Shown one piece after another: positions 35,242 through 44,032 of a DNA stretch of 64,000 bases; the stretch's first letter is position 1; every line of letters starts with the position of its first letter. Origin of the DNA: Pseudophaeobacter profundi (GTDB lineage: Bacteria; Pseudomonadota; Alphaproteobacteria; Rhodobacterales; Rhodobacteraceae); NCBI RefSeq assembly GCF_029697505.1, contig NZ_JARJEF010000003.1:248001-312000 (forward strand), written 5' to 3'. The notes beneath the pieces were generated by a model. It made no database searches, had not been told where the DNA came from, and saw only the letters and a program-made list of their open reading frames with translations. Both the position numbers and the translations under genes were made by a program.

Positions 35242-36464
35242 TTTTTCAACCGACGATCACGGGCTGCCAGCAGTTTCAGGCGCAGCGCGTTGAGCTGAAT
35301 GAAGCCCGCCGCATCTGTCTGGTCATAGGCGCCGGCATCTTCTTCGAAGGTTACATGGGCCTCGGAATAGAGCGAATGATCGGACCAGCGGCCAACGGTC
35401 GAGGCCATGCCTTTGTAGAGCTTGAGACGCACGGTGCCGGTAACATGACCCTGGCTGGCATCGATTGCCGCTTGCAGCATTTCGCGTTCGGGGCTGTACC
35501 AGAAGCCATTGTAGATGAGTTCTGCATATTTTGGCATCAGCTCATCTTTGAGATGCATTGCACCCCGGTCCATGGTGATGGATTCAATGCCGCGGTGCGC
35601 TTCGAGCAGGATGGTGCCGCCGGGGGTTTCGTAGATGCCACGCGATTTCATGCCAACAAAGCGGCCTTCGACCAGATCGAGGCGGCCAATACCATGCTTG
35701 CGGCCATATTCGTTCAGCGCTGTCAGCACGGTGGCGGGCGACATGGCTTCGCCATTGATGGAGACGGGATCGCCTTTTTCAAAGCCGATTTCGATGAATT
35801 CGGGTGTGTCTGGTGCATCTTCGGGATTAACCGTGCGCTGATAGACATAATCGGGTGCCATTTCGGCGGGGTCTTCCAGCACCTTGCCCTCGGAAGAGGT
35901 GTGCAAGAGGTTGGCATCCACCGAGAAGGGGGCTTCGCCGCGCTTGTCCTTGGCCACGGGGATCTGGTTTGCCTCGGCAAATTCCAGCAGGCGGGTGCGC
36001 GAGGTCAGATCCCATTCGCGCCAGGGCGCGATGACCTTGATGTCGGGGTTCAGCGCATAGGCGGCCAGTTCAAAGCGAACCTGGTCGTTGCCCTTGCCGG
36101 TGGCGCCATGGGCAACCGCGTCGGCGCCGGTGGCTTCGGCGATTTCCACCAGACGTTTGGAGATCAGCGGCCGCGCAATTGAGGTGCCCAGCAGGTAGAG
36201 ACCCTCATAGACCGCATTGGCGCGGAACATTGGGAAGACAAAGTCCCGCACGAATTCTTCGCGGACGTCTTCGATATAGATGTTTTCCGGTTTGATGCCG
36301 AGCATCTCTGCCTTTTTGCGGGCGGGCTCCAGCTCTTCACCCTGGCCAAGGTCGGCGGTGAAGGTGACAACTTCGCAGCCGTATTCGGTCTGCAGCCACT
36401 TCAGGATGATTGAGGTATCAAGGCCACCGGAATAGGCCAGCACAACTTTCTTGGGCGCGGACAT
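35238..36464 (-). CDS. argG: Argininosuccinate synthase
   Basis: Joins citrulline and aspartate with ATP to form argininosuccinate in arginine synthesis; 408 residues. The N-type ATP motif [18 protein letters not shown] opens the protein, followed by [17 protein letters not shown] and [12 protein letters not shown]-like regions typical of the family. GAGAGGAAA precedes the ATG. DUF1810 is coupled downstream; a membrane-protein gene diverges upstream. Confidence 0.97.
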   Translation of the reverse strand: MSAPKKVVLAYSGGLDTSIILKWLQTEYGCEVVTFTADLGQGEELEPARKKAEMLGIKPENIYIEDVREEFVRDFVFPMFRANAVYEGLYLLGTSIARPLISKRLVEIAEATGADAVAHGATGKGNDQVRFELAAYALNPDIKVIAPWREWDLTSRTRLLEFAEANQIPVAKDKRGEAPFSVDANLLHTSSEGKVLEDPAEMAPDYVYQRTVNPEDAPDTPEFIEIGFEKGDPVSINGEAMSPATVLTALNEYGRKHGIGRLDLVEGRFVGMKSRGIYETPGGTILLEAHRGIESITMDRGAMHLKDELMPKYAELIYNGFWYSPEREMLQAAIDASQGHVTGTVRLKLYKGMASTVGRWSDHSLYSEAHVTFEEDAGAYDQTDAAGFIQLNALRLKLLAARDRRLKK

Positions 36465-36572
36465 GGAATTTCCTCTCAGTCAGATCGACTGGGCGATACC
36501 GGGTTTCACGTGCGAGGGCAAGGTTTGGCGGGGTTTTCCTTTCCTATACACTCGCATAACGTGACAAAATAT

Positions 36573-37328
36573 ATGCAGTTCTTTCGTGGGGTGTTGGCCG
36601 TGACAGGTTGGAAGATTTTTTCTCATTCAGTTTTCTTGCTGAAACATAATTTTAGTGATGCGGTTCGGATTTCCTGGCCGCTGATCTTGATCACTGTTTT
36701 GGGGTTCATTTTCGGCAGCTCGGCTGACGTCAGCGGTGATTTTGCTGCGGCGCAACAGGTAACTGGTGCGGATATCCTGTTGCAGCTGGCCATGGCGGTT
36801 GCCGGTGTCTGGGTTGCCGTCGCCTGGCATCGCTATGTACTGCTAGAGGAGGCATCCGGTCCTATCCCGCCGTTTCATGGCATGCGTATGCTTGCCTATT
36901 TCTTTACTGCAGTTTTGTTGGGTCTTGGCATCGGGCTGCTTGTTGGCATTGCTGGGGCAGTGATCGGAATGGTTACCTATAACCTGATGCCAGTGTTTTT
37001 CGTGTTGCTGTTTGCGCTGGTTGTTGTGGCAATCTGGATGTTCTACCGGTTGTCGCCTTTGTTGCCCGCGGCGGCCCTGGGTGAAAAGCTGGGCGTGAAA
37101 GAAGCCTGGGAAGCCACGGCACAGATTTCGGGGGCCGTCTTGATGGCGGTATTGTTCTTGGCTTTGTCGGCCGTGGCGATCGGGGTTGTTGCGGCTTTTG
37201 TGCTGATTCCGCTGAGCATTACGCTGGGGCTGGCGGCGATTGCTGCGCTGCAATGGGCCTATACCATGGTTGGGATCAGTATTTTGACCACTGTATATGG
37301 CATCAGTATCCAGGGGCGGTCGCTGTAA
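36573..37328 (+). CDS. Multi-pass membrane protein of unknown function
   Basis: About 251 residues with five or six hydrophobic segments, e.g. WPLILITVLGFIFG, LLQLAMAVAGVWVAVAW, YFFTAVLLGLGIGLLVG, MPVFFVLLFALVVVAIWMFY and two near the C terminus. WHRYVLLEE after the second helix is a recurrent motif in such proteins of this bacterial family. Starts at 36573 (ATG) and 36600 (GTG, giving TGWKIFSHSVFLLKHNF) are both possible; no ribosome site decides between them. It is divergent from argG. Function unknown. Confidence 0.7.
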   Translation: MQFFRGVLAVTGWKIFSHSVFLLKHNFSDAVRISWPLILITVLGFIFGSSADVSGDFAAAQQVTGADILLQLAMAVAGVWVAVAWHRYVLLEEASGPIPPFHGMRMLAYFFTAVLLGLGIGLLVGIAGAVIGMVTYNLMPVFFVLLFALVVVAIWMFYRLSPLLPAAALGEKLGVKEAWEATAQISGAVLMAVLFLALSAVAIGVVAAFVLIPLSITLGLAAIAALQWAYTMVGISILTTVYGISIQGRSL

Positions 37329-37353
37329 TCGGGGCTGCTTTACGCCTGACATT

Positions 37354-37382
37354 AGCCAGCCCCCTTGCCTTGGGGGCTGGCT
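37354..37382. terminator. Perfect 11-bp hairpin between the membrane-protein gene and ilvA
   Basis: AGCCAGCCCCC (37354-37364) pairs fully with GGGGGCTGGCT (37372-37382). No T-run follows. It ends 18 bases before the ilvA ATG. Termination of the upstream gene is the simplest reading; a role in ilvA translation is possible. Confidence 0.5.
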
Positions 37383-37400
37383 TGGGTCACTCAATAGCGC

Positions 37401-38639
37401 ATGAGCAATCCAGACACCCCTTTTCATACTGCCGCCCGTGCCGCCGAAGCAGCGATGCGCGATGTTTTTCCCGCAACGCCATTGCAGCGCAATGTGCATC
37501 TGTCTGAACGGTTCGAGGCTGATATCTACCTCAAGCGCGAAGATCTGAGCCCGGTGCGATCCTACAAGATTCGTGGTGCCTTTAACGCCATGCGCAAACA
37601 GCCTGATCAGCAGTTGTTTGTTTGCGCCTCGGCGGGGAATCACGCGCAGGGCGTGGCCTTCATGTGCAAACATATGGGCGTCATGGGCGTGATCTTTATG
37701 CCGGTGACGACACCGCAGCAGAAAATTCAGAAAACCCGGATGTTTGGCGGTGACAATGTCGAGATCCATCTGGTTGGCGACTACTTTGACGTCACGCTGG
37801 CCGCTGCACAGGATTGGTGCGCCCGTGAAGGTGGGCATTTCCTGTCGCCCTTTGACGATGCGGATGTGATTGAGGGGCAAAGCTCTATCGCGGTCGAGAT
37901 CGAGGCGCAGCTGGGCCGGGTGCCGGACCATGTGGTTCTGCCAGTGGGCGGCGGTGGCATGTCCGCTGGTGTCACCACCTGGTTTGGTGATCGGGTGCAC
38001 AGTCTTTATGTCGAACCGGCTGGCGGCGCCTGCCTGCGTGCTGCACTTGCTGCCGGGCGACCGGTGGCGCTGGACCATGTGGATACATTTGTCGATGGCG
38101 CTGCGGTGGGTCGCCTTGGTGCGCGTCCCTATGAGGCGCTGAAACATGTGCTGTTACCGGATGTCATTTCCCTGGCAGAAGATCGGGTCTGCGCCACCAT
38201 CATCGAGATGCTGAATGTTGAAGGGATTGTGCTGGAGCCGGCGGGCGCTTTGGCGATTGAGGCGCTGGGCGATCTGCGGTCCTGGATCCGCGGCAAGACG
38301 GTTGTTTGTATCACCTCGGGCGGGAATTTTGATTTTGAACGCCTGCCAGAGGTCAAGGAACGGGCACTCCGTTACAGCGGCGTCAAAAAGTACTTTCTCT
38401 TGCGTCTGCCGCAGCGGCCCGGCGCTTTGAAAGAGTTCCTTGGCATGCTGGGGCCAGAGGATGATATCGCGCGGTTTGAATATCTGAAGAAATCGGCCCG
38501 AAACTTTGGCTCGGTCCTGATCGGGATAGAGACCAAGCGGCCAGAGAATTTTTCCGACTTTTTTGCCCGCCTGGATGCTGCGGGCATGTCCTATACAGAT
38601 ATCACCAGTGATGAGACACTGGCGCAATTCTTGATTTAA
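37401..38639 (+). CDS. ilvA: Threonine dehydratase
   Basis: PLP enzyme converting threonine to 2-oxobutanoate, the first step of isoleucine synthesis; 412 residues. The PLP lysine is K56 in SYKIRGAF; NHAQGVAF, the PLP-phosphate loop VGGGGMSAG and a serine/cysteine site near the end of the catalytic domain are present. The last ~85 residues form an ACT-like regulatory domain (FLLRLPQRPGALKEFL), so feedback control by isoleucine is likely. The ATG has no strong ribosome site. Confidence 0.94.
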   Translation: MSNPDTPFHTAARAAEAAMRDVFPATPLQRNVHLSERFEADIYLKREDLSPVRSYKIRGAFNAMRKQPDQQLFVCASAGNHAQGVAFMCKHMGVMGVIFMPVTTPQQKIQKTRMFGGDNVEIHLVGDYFDVTLAAAQDWCAREGGHFLSPFDDADVIEGQSSIAVEIEAQLGRVPDHVVLPVGGGGMSAGVTTWFGDRVHSLYVEPAGGACLRAALAAGRPVALDHVDTFVDGAAVGRLGARPYEALKHVLLPDVISLAEDRVCATIIEMLNVEGIVLEPAGALAIEALGDLRSWIRGKTVVCITSGGNFDFERLPEVKERALRYSGVKKYFLLRLPQRPGALKEFLGMLGPEDDIARFEYLKKSARNFGSVLIGIETKRPENFSDFFARLDAAGMSYTDITSDETLAQFLI

Positions 38640-38658
38640 TACAGAATTCTACTGGCAA

Positions 38659-38979
38659 TTAATGGTCGGAAACTTCTGCCAGGAAGACCTGCTTTGACTG
38701 ATCGAAGCTTGCCAGAATTCCAGGCAGATCGACAGTATCTGCTGCGCCCCCGGCTGCTTGGCGTTCGCCTTTGAGGCAAAGGTCCGAGAACCGGTCAAAG
38801 CCAAGATTCAAGGCACATCCCTTGAGGAAATGCAGGTCTTGTTCCAGCTGGCCGCGATCTTCACCGCGCAGCTTTTCAATAATTTCGTCGACTTCCTCTA
38901 AAAAAAGTTCCACAACTTCGTCAAATCCATCGGACCCAATTTCGTCTTTCAACTCTTTTACCCGAGGCCAATTTATCAT
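38659..38979 (-). CDS. Hpt histidine phosphotransfer protein
   Basis: A 106-residue four-helix phosphotransfer domain. H50 in DLHFLKGCALNLGF is the phosphorylated histidine (HxxKG). The rest is acidic and helical (DEVVELFLEEVDEIIEKL). The ATG at 38979 has AGGA upstream; the frame opens earlier at 39057 without support. It is transcribed divergently from a response-regulator phosphatase 211 bases away, which makes that protein its likely phosphate acceptor. No histidine kinase is in the window. Confidence 0.88.
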   Translation of the reverse strand: MINWPRVKELKDEIGSDGFDEVVELFLEEVDEIIEKLRGEDRGQLEQDLHFLKGCALNLGFDRFSDLCLKGERQAAGGAADTVDLPGILASFDQSKQVFLAEVSDH

Positions 38980-39190
38980 CGTCGTGTTCCTGTTTGCCTT
39001 CAGTTTGCGGAGGTTAGCTTGGCTATATATAGTAAACTTATGATGAAAAATCGACAACAGGACAAATTTTCACGTTCACATCGTATTAAAGGTCTGCACG
39101 GATAATAATAGCAGTGATAAGGCCGCGATCATTTTTTATGAGGTACCAAGGGTGCTGCAAGACAGTTCATCGGACAACGAGGAACACGCC

Positions 39191-40423
39191 ATGAGCGGGT
39201 CGATTAGCCGTGTGCTGGTTGTCGACGACAGCCGCTTGCAGCGCCGGATACTTGTTGCCTCCTTGCAAAAGTGGGGGTTCGATGTCGTCGAGGCAGACAG
39301 CGGCGAGGCTGCGATGGAGATTTGCCGCCAAGAGCCGCCGGACCTGATTCTCAGCGATTGGATGATGCCGGGGATGAATGGGCTGGAATTCTGTCAGGCC
39401 TTTCGCGAACAATCCAAAGACAACTACGGCTATTTCATTCTGCTGACCTCCAAGAGCGAAAAGAACGAGGTTGCCGAAGGTCTGGATGCCGGCGCCGATG
39501 ATTTCCTGACCAAGCCAGTCAGTTCGGATGAGCTGCGGGCGCGGATCTCTGCCGGTGAACGTATCCTGCGCATGCAGCGAGAGCTGTCGGAAAAGAATCG
39601 TATCGTTTCCGACACGCTGGACGAATTGCAGCGCGTCTATGACGCCATCGACAAGGATCTTATCCAGGCCCGCAAAATCCAGGAATCACTGGTGCCGGAG
39701 CTGTCGAAAGAGTTTGGCTCTTCCACGGTGAGCCTGTTGCTGAAGCCCTGTGGCCATATCGGCGGTGACCTGGTTGGCATGTTCTGCCCCAGTGTGAATC
39801 AGATTGGCTTTTATTCGATTGATGTGTCGGGGCATGGCATTACCTCGGCGATGATGACGGCCCGTCTGGGCGGCTATCTCTCTTCGACCTATTATGATCA
39901 GAACGTCGGGATGGAGCAGAGATTCAAGCGGTTCTATGCCCTGCGGCAACCGGATGAGGTGGCGCGGCTGCTGAACGCGCGCCTGATTGCGGATACTGGC
40001 ATCGAAGAATATTTCACCATGGCCTATTGCATCGTCGATCTGCGCAATGGGTTGTTGAAAATGGTGCAGGCCGGACATCCGCACCCGCTATTGCTGCGCC
40101 GTGATGGCACCACCGAATTCCTTGGCAAGGGCGGTGTGCCGATCGGTTTGGTGCCGGATATCAGCCACAGCCAAGAAGAAATCCACCTGGAAAAAGGCGA
40201 TCGCCTACTGCTGTATTCCGACGGTTTCACCGAGGCGCGGCTGGAAAACGGCGAGATGCTGGAGACAGAGGGGCTGCTGGACCTGATCGACAAATGTGAT
40301 CGGGGCCAGAGCGGCAAGGAATTCCTGGATGACCTATACTGGAACCTGACGCAGATCATGTCGTCGGAACACGGGCTGGAAGATGACGTCTCTGCGACCC
40401 TGTTTGAATTCGAAGGTCCCTGA
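39191..40423 (+). CDS. Response regulator with PP2C-type (SpoIIE/RsbU) phosphatase domain
   Basis: A 410-residue two-domain protein. Residues 1-125 form a receiver (VLVVDDSRLQR, phospho-acceptor D56 in LILSDWMMPGMNG, TKPV lysine). A coiled linker (RMQRELSEKNRIVSDTLDEL) leads to a PP2C serine phosphatase domain with GGDLVGMF, SIDVSGHGI and DDVSATL, carrying the metal-binding aspartates. This layout is typical of proteins that dephosphorylate anti-sigma-factor antagonists and so switch sigma activity. The ATG at 39191 has GAGGA 7 bases upstream. The neighbouring Hpt gene is the likely phosphodonor. Confidence 0.9.
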   Translation: MSGSISRVLVVDDSRLQRRILVASLQKWGFDVVEADSGEAAMEICRQEPPDLILSDWMMPGMNGLEFCQAFREQSKDNYGYFILLTSKSEKNEVAEGLDAGADDFLTKPVSSDELRARISAGERILRMQRELSEKNRIVSDTLDELQRVYDAIDKDLIQARKIQESLVPELSKEFGSSTVSLLLKPCGHIGGDLVGMFCPSVNQIGFYSIDVSGHGITSAMMTARLGGYLSSTYYDQNVGMEQRFKRFYALRQPDEVARLLNARLIADTGIEEYFTMAYCIVDLRNGLLKMVQAGHPHPLLLRRDGTTEFLGKGGVPIGLVPDISHSQEEIHLEKGDRLLLYSDGFTEARLENGEMLETEGLLDLIDKCDRGQSGKEFLDDLYWNLTQIMSSEHGLEDDVSATLFEFEGP

Positions 40424-40437
40424 TTTAGGGTCTTAAA

Positions 40438-40456
40438 CGGCGCGAAAATCGCGCCG
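40438..40456 (-). terminator. Hairpin between the phosphatase and Nudix genes
   Basis: CGGCGCG (40438-40444) and CGCGCCG (40450-40456) around AAAAT. On the minus strand it is followed by TTTAAGACC, directly after the Nudix stop, so it most likely ends that gene; it may also end the phosphatase transcript. Confidence 0.6.
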
Positions 40457-40458
40457 CG

Positions 40459-40902
40459 CTAGCGCTTGCAGAAATACTGCTGCGCAAAATGCCGATCCCC
40501 CGGATTCCCCAGGCAGGATATGACATCCTGTGGTGCCAACCAGACGGCCTGATGCTGGCTTTCGGCGGGTGGGCCCAACCGGCGCAGGGGGCGGGCGACA
40601 TAGATCTGGCAGAGCTTCTCGGCCCAGAGGTCATATTCCGGCATGAAGGTATAGCGGCGAAATGCGCCCAGCCGCCGGGGGGCCGCAATGGACCAGCCGG
40701 TTTCCTCAAACACTTCGCGGTGCAGCGCCGGAAGGGGCGATTCGCCTGGATCAATGCCGCCTCCGGGCAGTTGGATTTCCGGGCCGGGCTCTAGCTGGCG
40801 GGTCAGCAAGACCTGGCCATCACGGGGCAAAATTGCATAGACACCGGGGCGCATGCGATAGTTTTGACCCAGCTGTGGCCGCTCTCCGAATCGTCTGATC
40901 AT
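40459..40902 (-). CDS. Nudix hydrolase
   Basis: A 147-residue Nudix protein. The Nudix box runs from GGGIDPGE to REVFEETGW, with the REVFEE metal-binding glutamates. The fold otherwise is short with AVWLAPQDVISCL downstream. Nudix enzymes cleave nucleoside diphosphates linked to another moiety; the substrate here is unknown. The start is divergent from hslO, with a 76-base gap. Confidence 0.9.
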   Translation of the reverse strand: MIRRFGERPQLGQNYRMRPGVYAILPRDGQVLLTRQLEPGPEIQLPGGGIDPGESPLPALHREVFEETGWSIAAPRRLGAFRRYTFMPEYDLWAEKLCQIYVARPLRRLGPPAESQHQAVWLAPQDVISCLGNPGDRHFAQQYFCKR

Positions 40903-40910
40903 ATCGCCCC

Positions 40911-40938
40911 CTTCACTCTATTGTGGAAAACCCTATAT
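40911..40938 (+). promoter_or_regulatory. Candidate heat-shock-type promoter of hslO
   Basis: CTTCAC (40911-40916) and CTATAT within CCCTATATAG (40931-40940), 16 bases apart. The -10 resembles that upstream of hslV (CCATATAG). The site is about 40 bases before the hslO ATG. Weak evidence by eye. Confidence 0.3.
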
Positions 40939-40978
40939 AGGCTCGATATGCCAACCCTCGGCGCTTAAGGAAACCCCC

Positions 40979-41986
40979 ATGGCTCTTGGATCAAAAATGA
41001 CGCTTGGATCAAAAATCGCATGGGACGATACCGTCCTGCCCTTTCAGCTTGATGCGTCGGATATGCGCGGTCGTGTGGTGCGATTGGATTCTGCGCTGGA
41101 TGGTATCCTTAAACAGCACAATTACCCGCCGCAGGTCGAAGCCCTGGTCGCCGAGATGGCCCTGCTGACCGCCTTGATCGGCCAGACGGTGAAGCTGCGC
41201 TGGAAACTGTCGCTGCAGGTTCAGTCCAAAGGCGCGGTGCGGATGATCGCCACTGATTATTATGCGCCGCAAAAAGAGGGCGATCCCGCACGCATTCGCG
41301 CCTATGCCAGCTATGATGCGGATCGGTTGACCGATGCAGCCCCCTTTGATCAGGTGGGCGAGGGCTATTTTGCGGTGATGATTAACCAGGGCGAAGATAC
41401 CACACCCTATCAGGGCATTGCTGCCCTGGACGGGCCGTCGCTGGCGGCCTGTGCCGGTGCCTATTTTGCCCAGTCAGAACAATTGCCGACGGTGTTCAGC
41501 CTAAGCTTTGGCAAATCGTCCAGTCCCGGTGTGGCAGAACATTGGCGTGCCGGCGGCATGATGCTGCAGCATATGCCCAAGGCCTCTCCGTTTGTGGCGG
41601 GCGGAGCCGAGGGCACGGGCTCCACGCTTCAGCCAGAGGATCTTGTTGAAGGCGAAGCCGCCGAGAACTGGCACCGGGTCAATACCTTGATGGCCACGGT
41701 CGAAGAGCTGGAACTGATCGGACCCTCGGTCACGCCAACCGAATTGCTGCTGCGCCTGTTCCACGAAGAACAGCCACGGGTCTATGATGCCCAGTCAGTG
41801 CATTTTGGCTGTACCTGTTCTGAAGAACGCGTGCGCCAAAGCCTGTCGATCTATTCGGCGAAGGACATCGCAACCATGACCACCGACGAGGGCCGTGTCA
41901 CGGCGGATTGCCAGTTCTGTAGCGCCCATTACGATCTGGACCCGGCGAGCGTTGGCTTTGAAGCGGAAACCGCAACAGGTGACTGA
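40979..41986 (+). CDS. hslO: Redox-regulated holdase chaperone Hsp33
   Basis: Hsp33 becomes an ATP-independent chaperone when oxidised; 335 residues. The C-terminal zinc/redox switch is intact: FGCTCSEER and, about 30 residues on, ADCQFCSAHY. The N-terminal core has RGRVVRLDSALDGIL and LQVQSKGAVRMIATDYY. The first six codons are an 18-bp tandem duplication that repeats the start codon (40979-40996 and 40997-41014), so the ATG at 40997 is a second possible start; the first has AAGGA 8 bases upstream. It overlaps the next gene by eight bases. Confidence 0.95.
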   Translation: MALGSKMTLGSKIAWDDTVLPFQLDASDMRGRVVRLDSALDGILKQHNYPPQVEALVAEMALLTALIGQTVKLRWKLSLQVQSKGAVRMIATDYYAPQKEGDPARIRAYASYDADRLTDAAPFDQVGEGYFAVMINQGEDTTPYQGIAALDGPSLAACAGAYFAQSEQLPTVFSLSFGKSSSPGVAEHWRAGGMMLQHMPKASPFVAGGAEGTGSTLQPEDLVEGEAAENWHRVNTLMATVEELELIGPSVTPTELLLRLFHEEQPRVYDAQSVHFGCTCSEERVRQSLSIYSAKDIATMTTDEGRVTADCQFCSAHYDLDPASVGFEAETATGD

Positions 41987-42608
41987 TCTGCGGCAGGCAT
42001 TGCAGGCCGCCCTGTCCAAGTCACAGACCCAGGGGCAGGCGGGCGAGGCAGGGCAGGCCGGGTCTTCGGATTTTGACCTCAACCCCGATCTTGTGGTGCC
42101 TCGCCCGCGCAGGCTGCGTCCGGCCGGGGTCTTGGTGGCGATTTCATTGGCCCAGGCTGATCAGCCACGGGTGATCCTGACCAAACGGTCGTCGGCGTTG
42201 AAACACCACCCTGGCCAGATCGCTTTTCCCGGTGGCAAGGTTGATGCAGGCGACGCCGATGTGATCGCCGCGGCCCTGCGCGAAGCCTGGGAAGAAATTG
42301 GCCTGCCGCAAGACCTGCCCGATGTTATCGGCCAGCTGCCCAGCCATGAAACCGTGACCAGCTTTCAGGTGACCCCGGTGGTGGCGCTGCTGCATGAAGA
42401 TTTTGAGATCCGGCCAGAGGTCGGCGAGGTTGCCGAAGTCTTTTCCGTGCCGCTGTCGCATCTGCTGGATCCGGCAAAATATACCGTCACTGCGCGCAGT
42501 TGGCGCGGCACCCGCCGACATTATTATACCGTGCCATTTGGGCCCTATTACATCTGGGGCGCCACCGCGCGGATGTTGTTCAACCTTGCTAAAGTGATGC
42601 AGAAATGA
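41979..42608 (+). CDS. CoA pyrophosphatase-type Nudix hydrolase
   Basis: A 209-residue Nudix protein of the NudL/CoA type. The preceding element LTKRSSALKHHPGQIAFPGG is the signature of CoA-cleaving Nudix enzymes; the box continues as GGKVDAGDADVIAAALREAWEEIGL. The GTG at 41979 is chosen as it overlaps the hslO stop by eight bases; the frame opens to 41895 inside hslO. It overlaps cca by four bases, so hslO, this gene and cca look like one operon. Confidence 0.9.
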   Translation: MTDLRQALQAALSKSQTQGQAGEAGQAGSSDFDLNPDLVVPRPRRLRPAGVLVAISLAQADQPRVILTKRSSALKHHPGQIAFPGGKVDAGDADVIAAALREAWEEIGLPQDLPDVIGQLPSHETVTSFQVTPVVALLHEDFEIRPEVGEVAEVFSVPLSHLLDPAKYTVTARSWRGTRRHYYTVPFGPYYIWGATARMLFNLAKVMQK

Positions 42609-43789
42609 CCTCTCTTGCGGCGCAGCCCTGGTTACAGAATCCGGCAACGCAGCAGGTCTGCGCGGCGCTGACGGTACAGGGTGCGGCGGCCTATTTTGTC
42701 GGCGGCTGTGTGCGCAATGCGCTGATGGGGGTGGCGGTTTCGGATATCGACATTGCCACTGATGCCACGCCGCAAGAGGTGCTGGCCCTGGCGCAGGCGG
42801 CGGGGATCAAGGCGATCCCCACCGGGATCGACCATGGCACCGTGACGCTGGTGGCCAATCATATCCCGCATGAGGTGACCACCTTTCGCAAGGATGTGAC
42901 CACCGATGGTCGCCGCGCTGTCGTGGCCTTTTCCCAAGATATTGCCGAGGACGCCGCCCGGCGCGATTTCACCATGAATGCGCTTTATGCCCGCCCCGAT
43001 GGCAGCCTGGTTGACCCGCTGCAGGGGCTGGCTGACCTGCAGGCCCGGCGGGTGCGCTTTATCGGTACGGCAGGGAATCGCATCTGCGAAGATTACCTGC
43101 GTATCCTACGGTATTTTCGCTTTCACGCCTGGTATGGCGATGCCCAGGCGGGGTTTGATCCTGATGCTCTGGCGGCGATTGCGAATAATCTGGAAGGGCT
43201 GTCGCAGCTTTCACTTGAACGGGTCAGCAGCGAAATGCTGAAACTGCTTGCTGCCGCTGATCCCGCCCCGGCGATTGCGGTGATGCGCCAGCTGGGGGTG
43301 CTGGGGCAGGTGTTGCCCGGCAGCCATGATCGCGCCCTGGCGCCGCTGGTTCATCTGCAGGATGTGCAGTGCCAGGATAATCCTGGGGCTGCCATAAAAC
43401 CCGATCCTATCTGCAGACTGGCGGCGCTGGGCGGCGAAGAGTTGCTGCCCTATCTGCGCCTCAGCAAGGCGCAGGCGCGCCGATTGCAGCAGCTGCGCAG
43501 CGCTGCGACTGGTTCCGACAGGGCCAGCAAGCTGAGCTATCAGTTGGGATCTGACATGGCACGATCTGCCTGTCTGTTGCGCGCAGCCTTGATGGAACAG
43601 CCGGTTTCCCCTTATTTAGAGCCTGATCTGGCGCGCGGAGCTGCGGCTGTCTTTCCGGTTGTGGCGGCGGATCTGATGCCGGATCTGTCTGGACCCGCGC
43701 TTGGCGCTGCGCTGAAGAAATTGCAGCAGGCCTGGATTGAGTCCGGCTTTGAGCTGACCCGCGAAGACCTGTTGCAGCGGTTGAAATAA
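42605..43789 (+). CDS. cca: CCA tRNA nucleotidyltransferase / poly(A) polymerase family
   Basis: Class II nucleotidyltransferase of 394 residues. The catalytic head shows YFVGGCVRNALMG and VSDIDIATDATP (metal-binding DxD), then EVTTFRKDV and RRDFTMNALYA; the neck has EDYLRILRYFRFHAWYG. The role is adding CCA to tRNA 3' ends, although poly(A) polymerase of the same family cannot be excluded by eye. The Nudix-cca order is common in Rhodobacteraceae. Confidence 0.92.
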   Translation: MTSLAAQPWLQNPATQQVCAALTVQGAAAYFVGGCVRNALMGVAVSDIDIATDATPQEVLALAQAAGIKAIPTGIDHGTVTLVANHIPHEVTTFRKDVTTDGRRAVVAFSQDIAEDAARRDFTMNALYARPDGSLVDPLQGLADLQARRVRFIGTAGNRICEDYLRILRYFRFHAWYGDAQAGFDPDALAAIANNLEGLSQLSLERVSSEMLKLLAAADPAPAIAVMRQLGVLGQVLPGSHDRALAPLVHLQDVQCQDNPGAAIKPDPICRLAALGGEELLPYLRLSKAQARRLQQLRSAATGSDRASKLSYQLGSDMARSACLLRAALMEQPVSPYLEPDLARGAAAVFPVVAADLMPDLSGPALGAALKKLQQAWIESGFELTREDLLQRLK

Positions 43790-44032
43790 CGCGCGGCATC
43801 CCCAGACCGAAACCACCGGGGCGTAGCTGCGGGGCCTAGCCGGGGGTGACAGTCAGAGATATTTTAAGTATCCGGAGCAGAGCCAAGACACTTATGCCGG
43901 GTGGGATGCATATGCACCACTGCATTTGGTCCAGCTAAGGTTATCGCGCCCGCGCCTTGGCGGGCATCGTATCACGCCTTATCTGCAATACTGCACGTCT
44001 CATTTGATCACATCCGTTGGAGCGCACTTCCG

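Noticed and set aside
35061-36182. Long rightward open frame (373 codons) across DUF1810 and argG
   Set aside because: It lies opposite clearly conserved genes and its translation has no family features; high-GC codon bias leaves the opposite strand open.
36504-36519. Half-match to parS (GTTTCACGTG followed by CGAGG)
   Set aside because: Only one arm fits; the other has several mismatches, unlike the two perfect sites near parAB.
37354-37400. Amino-acid attenuator in front of ilvA
   Set aside because: There is a strong hairpin but no leader peptide rich in isoleucine, leucine or valine and no alternative pairing I can see.
36843-38147. 434-codon leftward frame opposite the membrane-protein gene and ilvA
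   Set aside because: Antisense shadow of ilvA; composition rich in H, Q and R, no ribosome site or motif.
40922-40930. TGTGGAAAA as a DnaA box upstream of hslO
   Set aside because: The 9-mer also occurs in ordinary coding sequence (about 24979) and there is no cluster of other boxes here.
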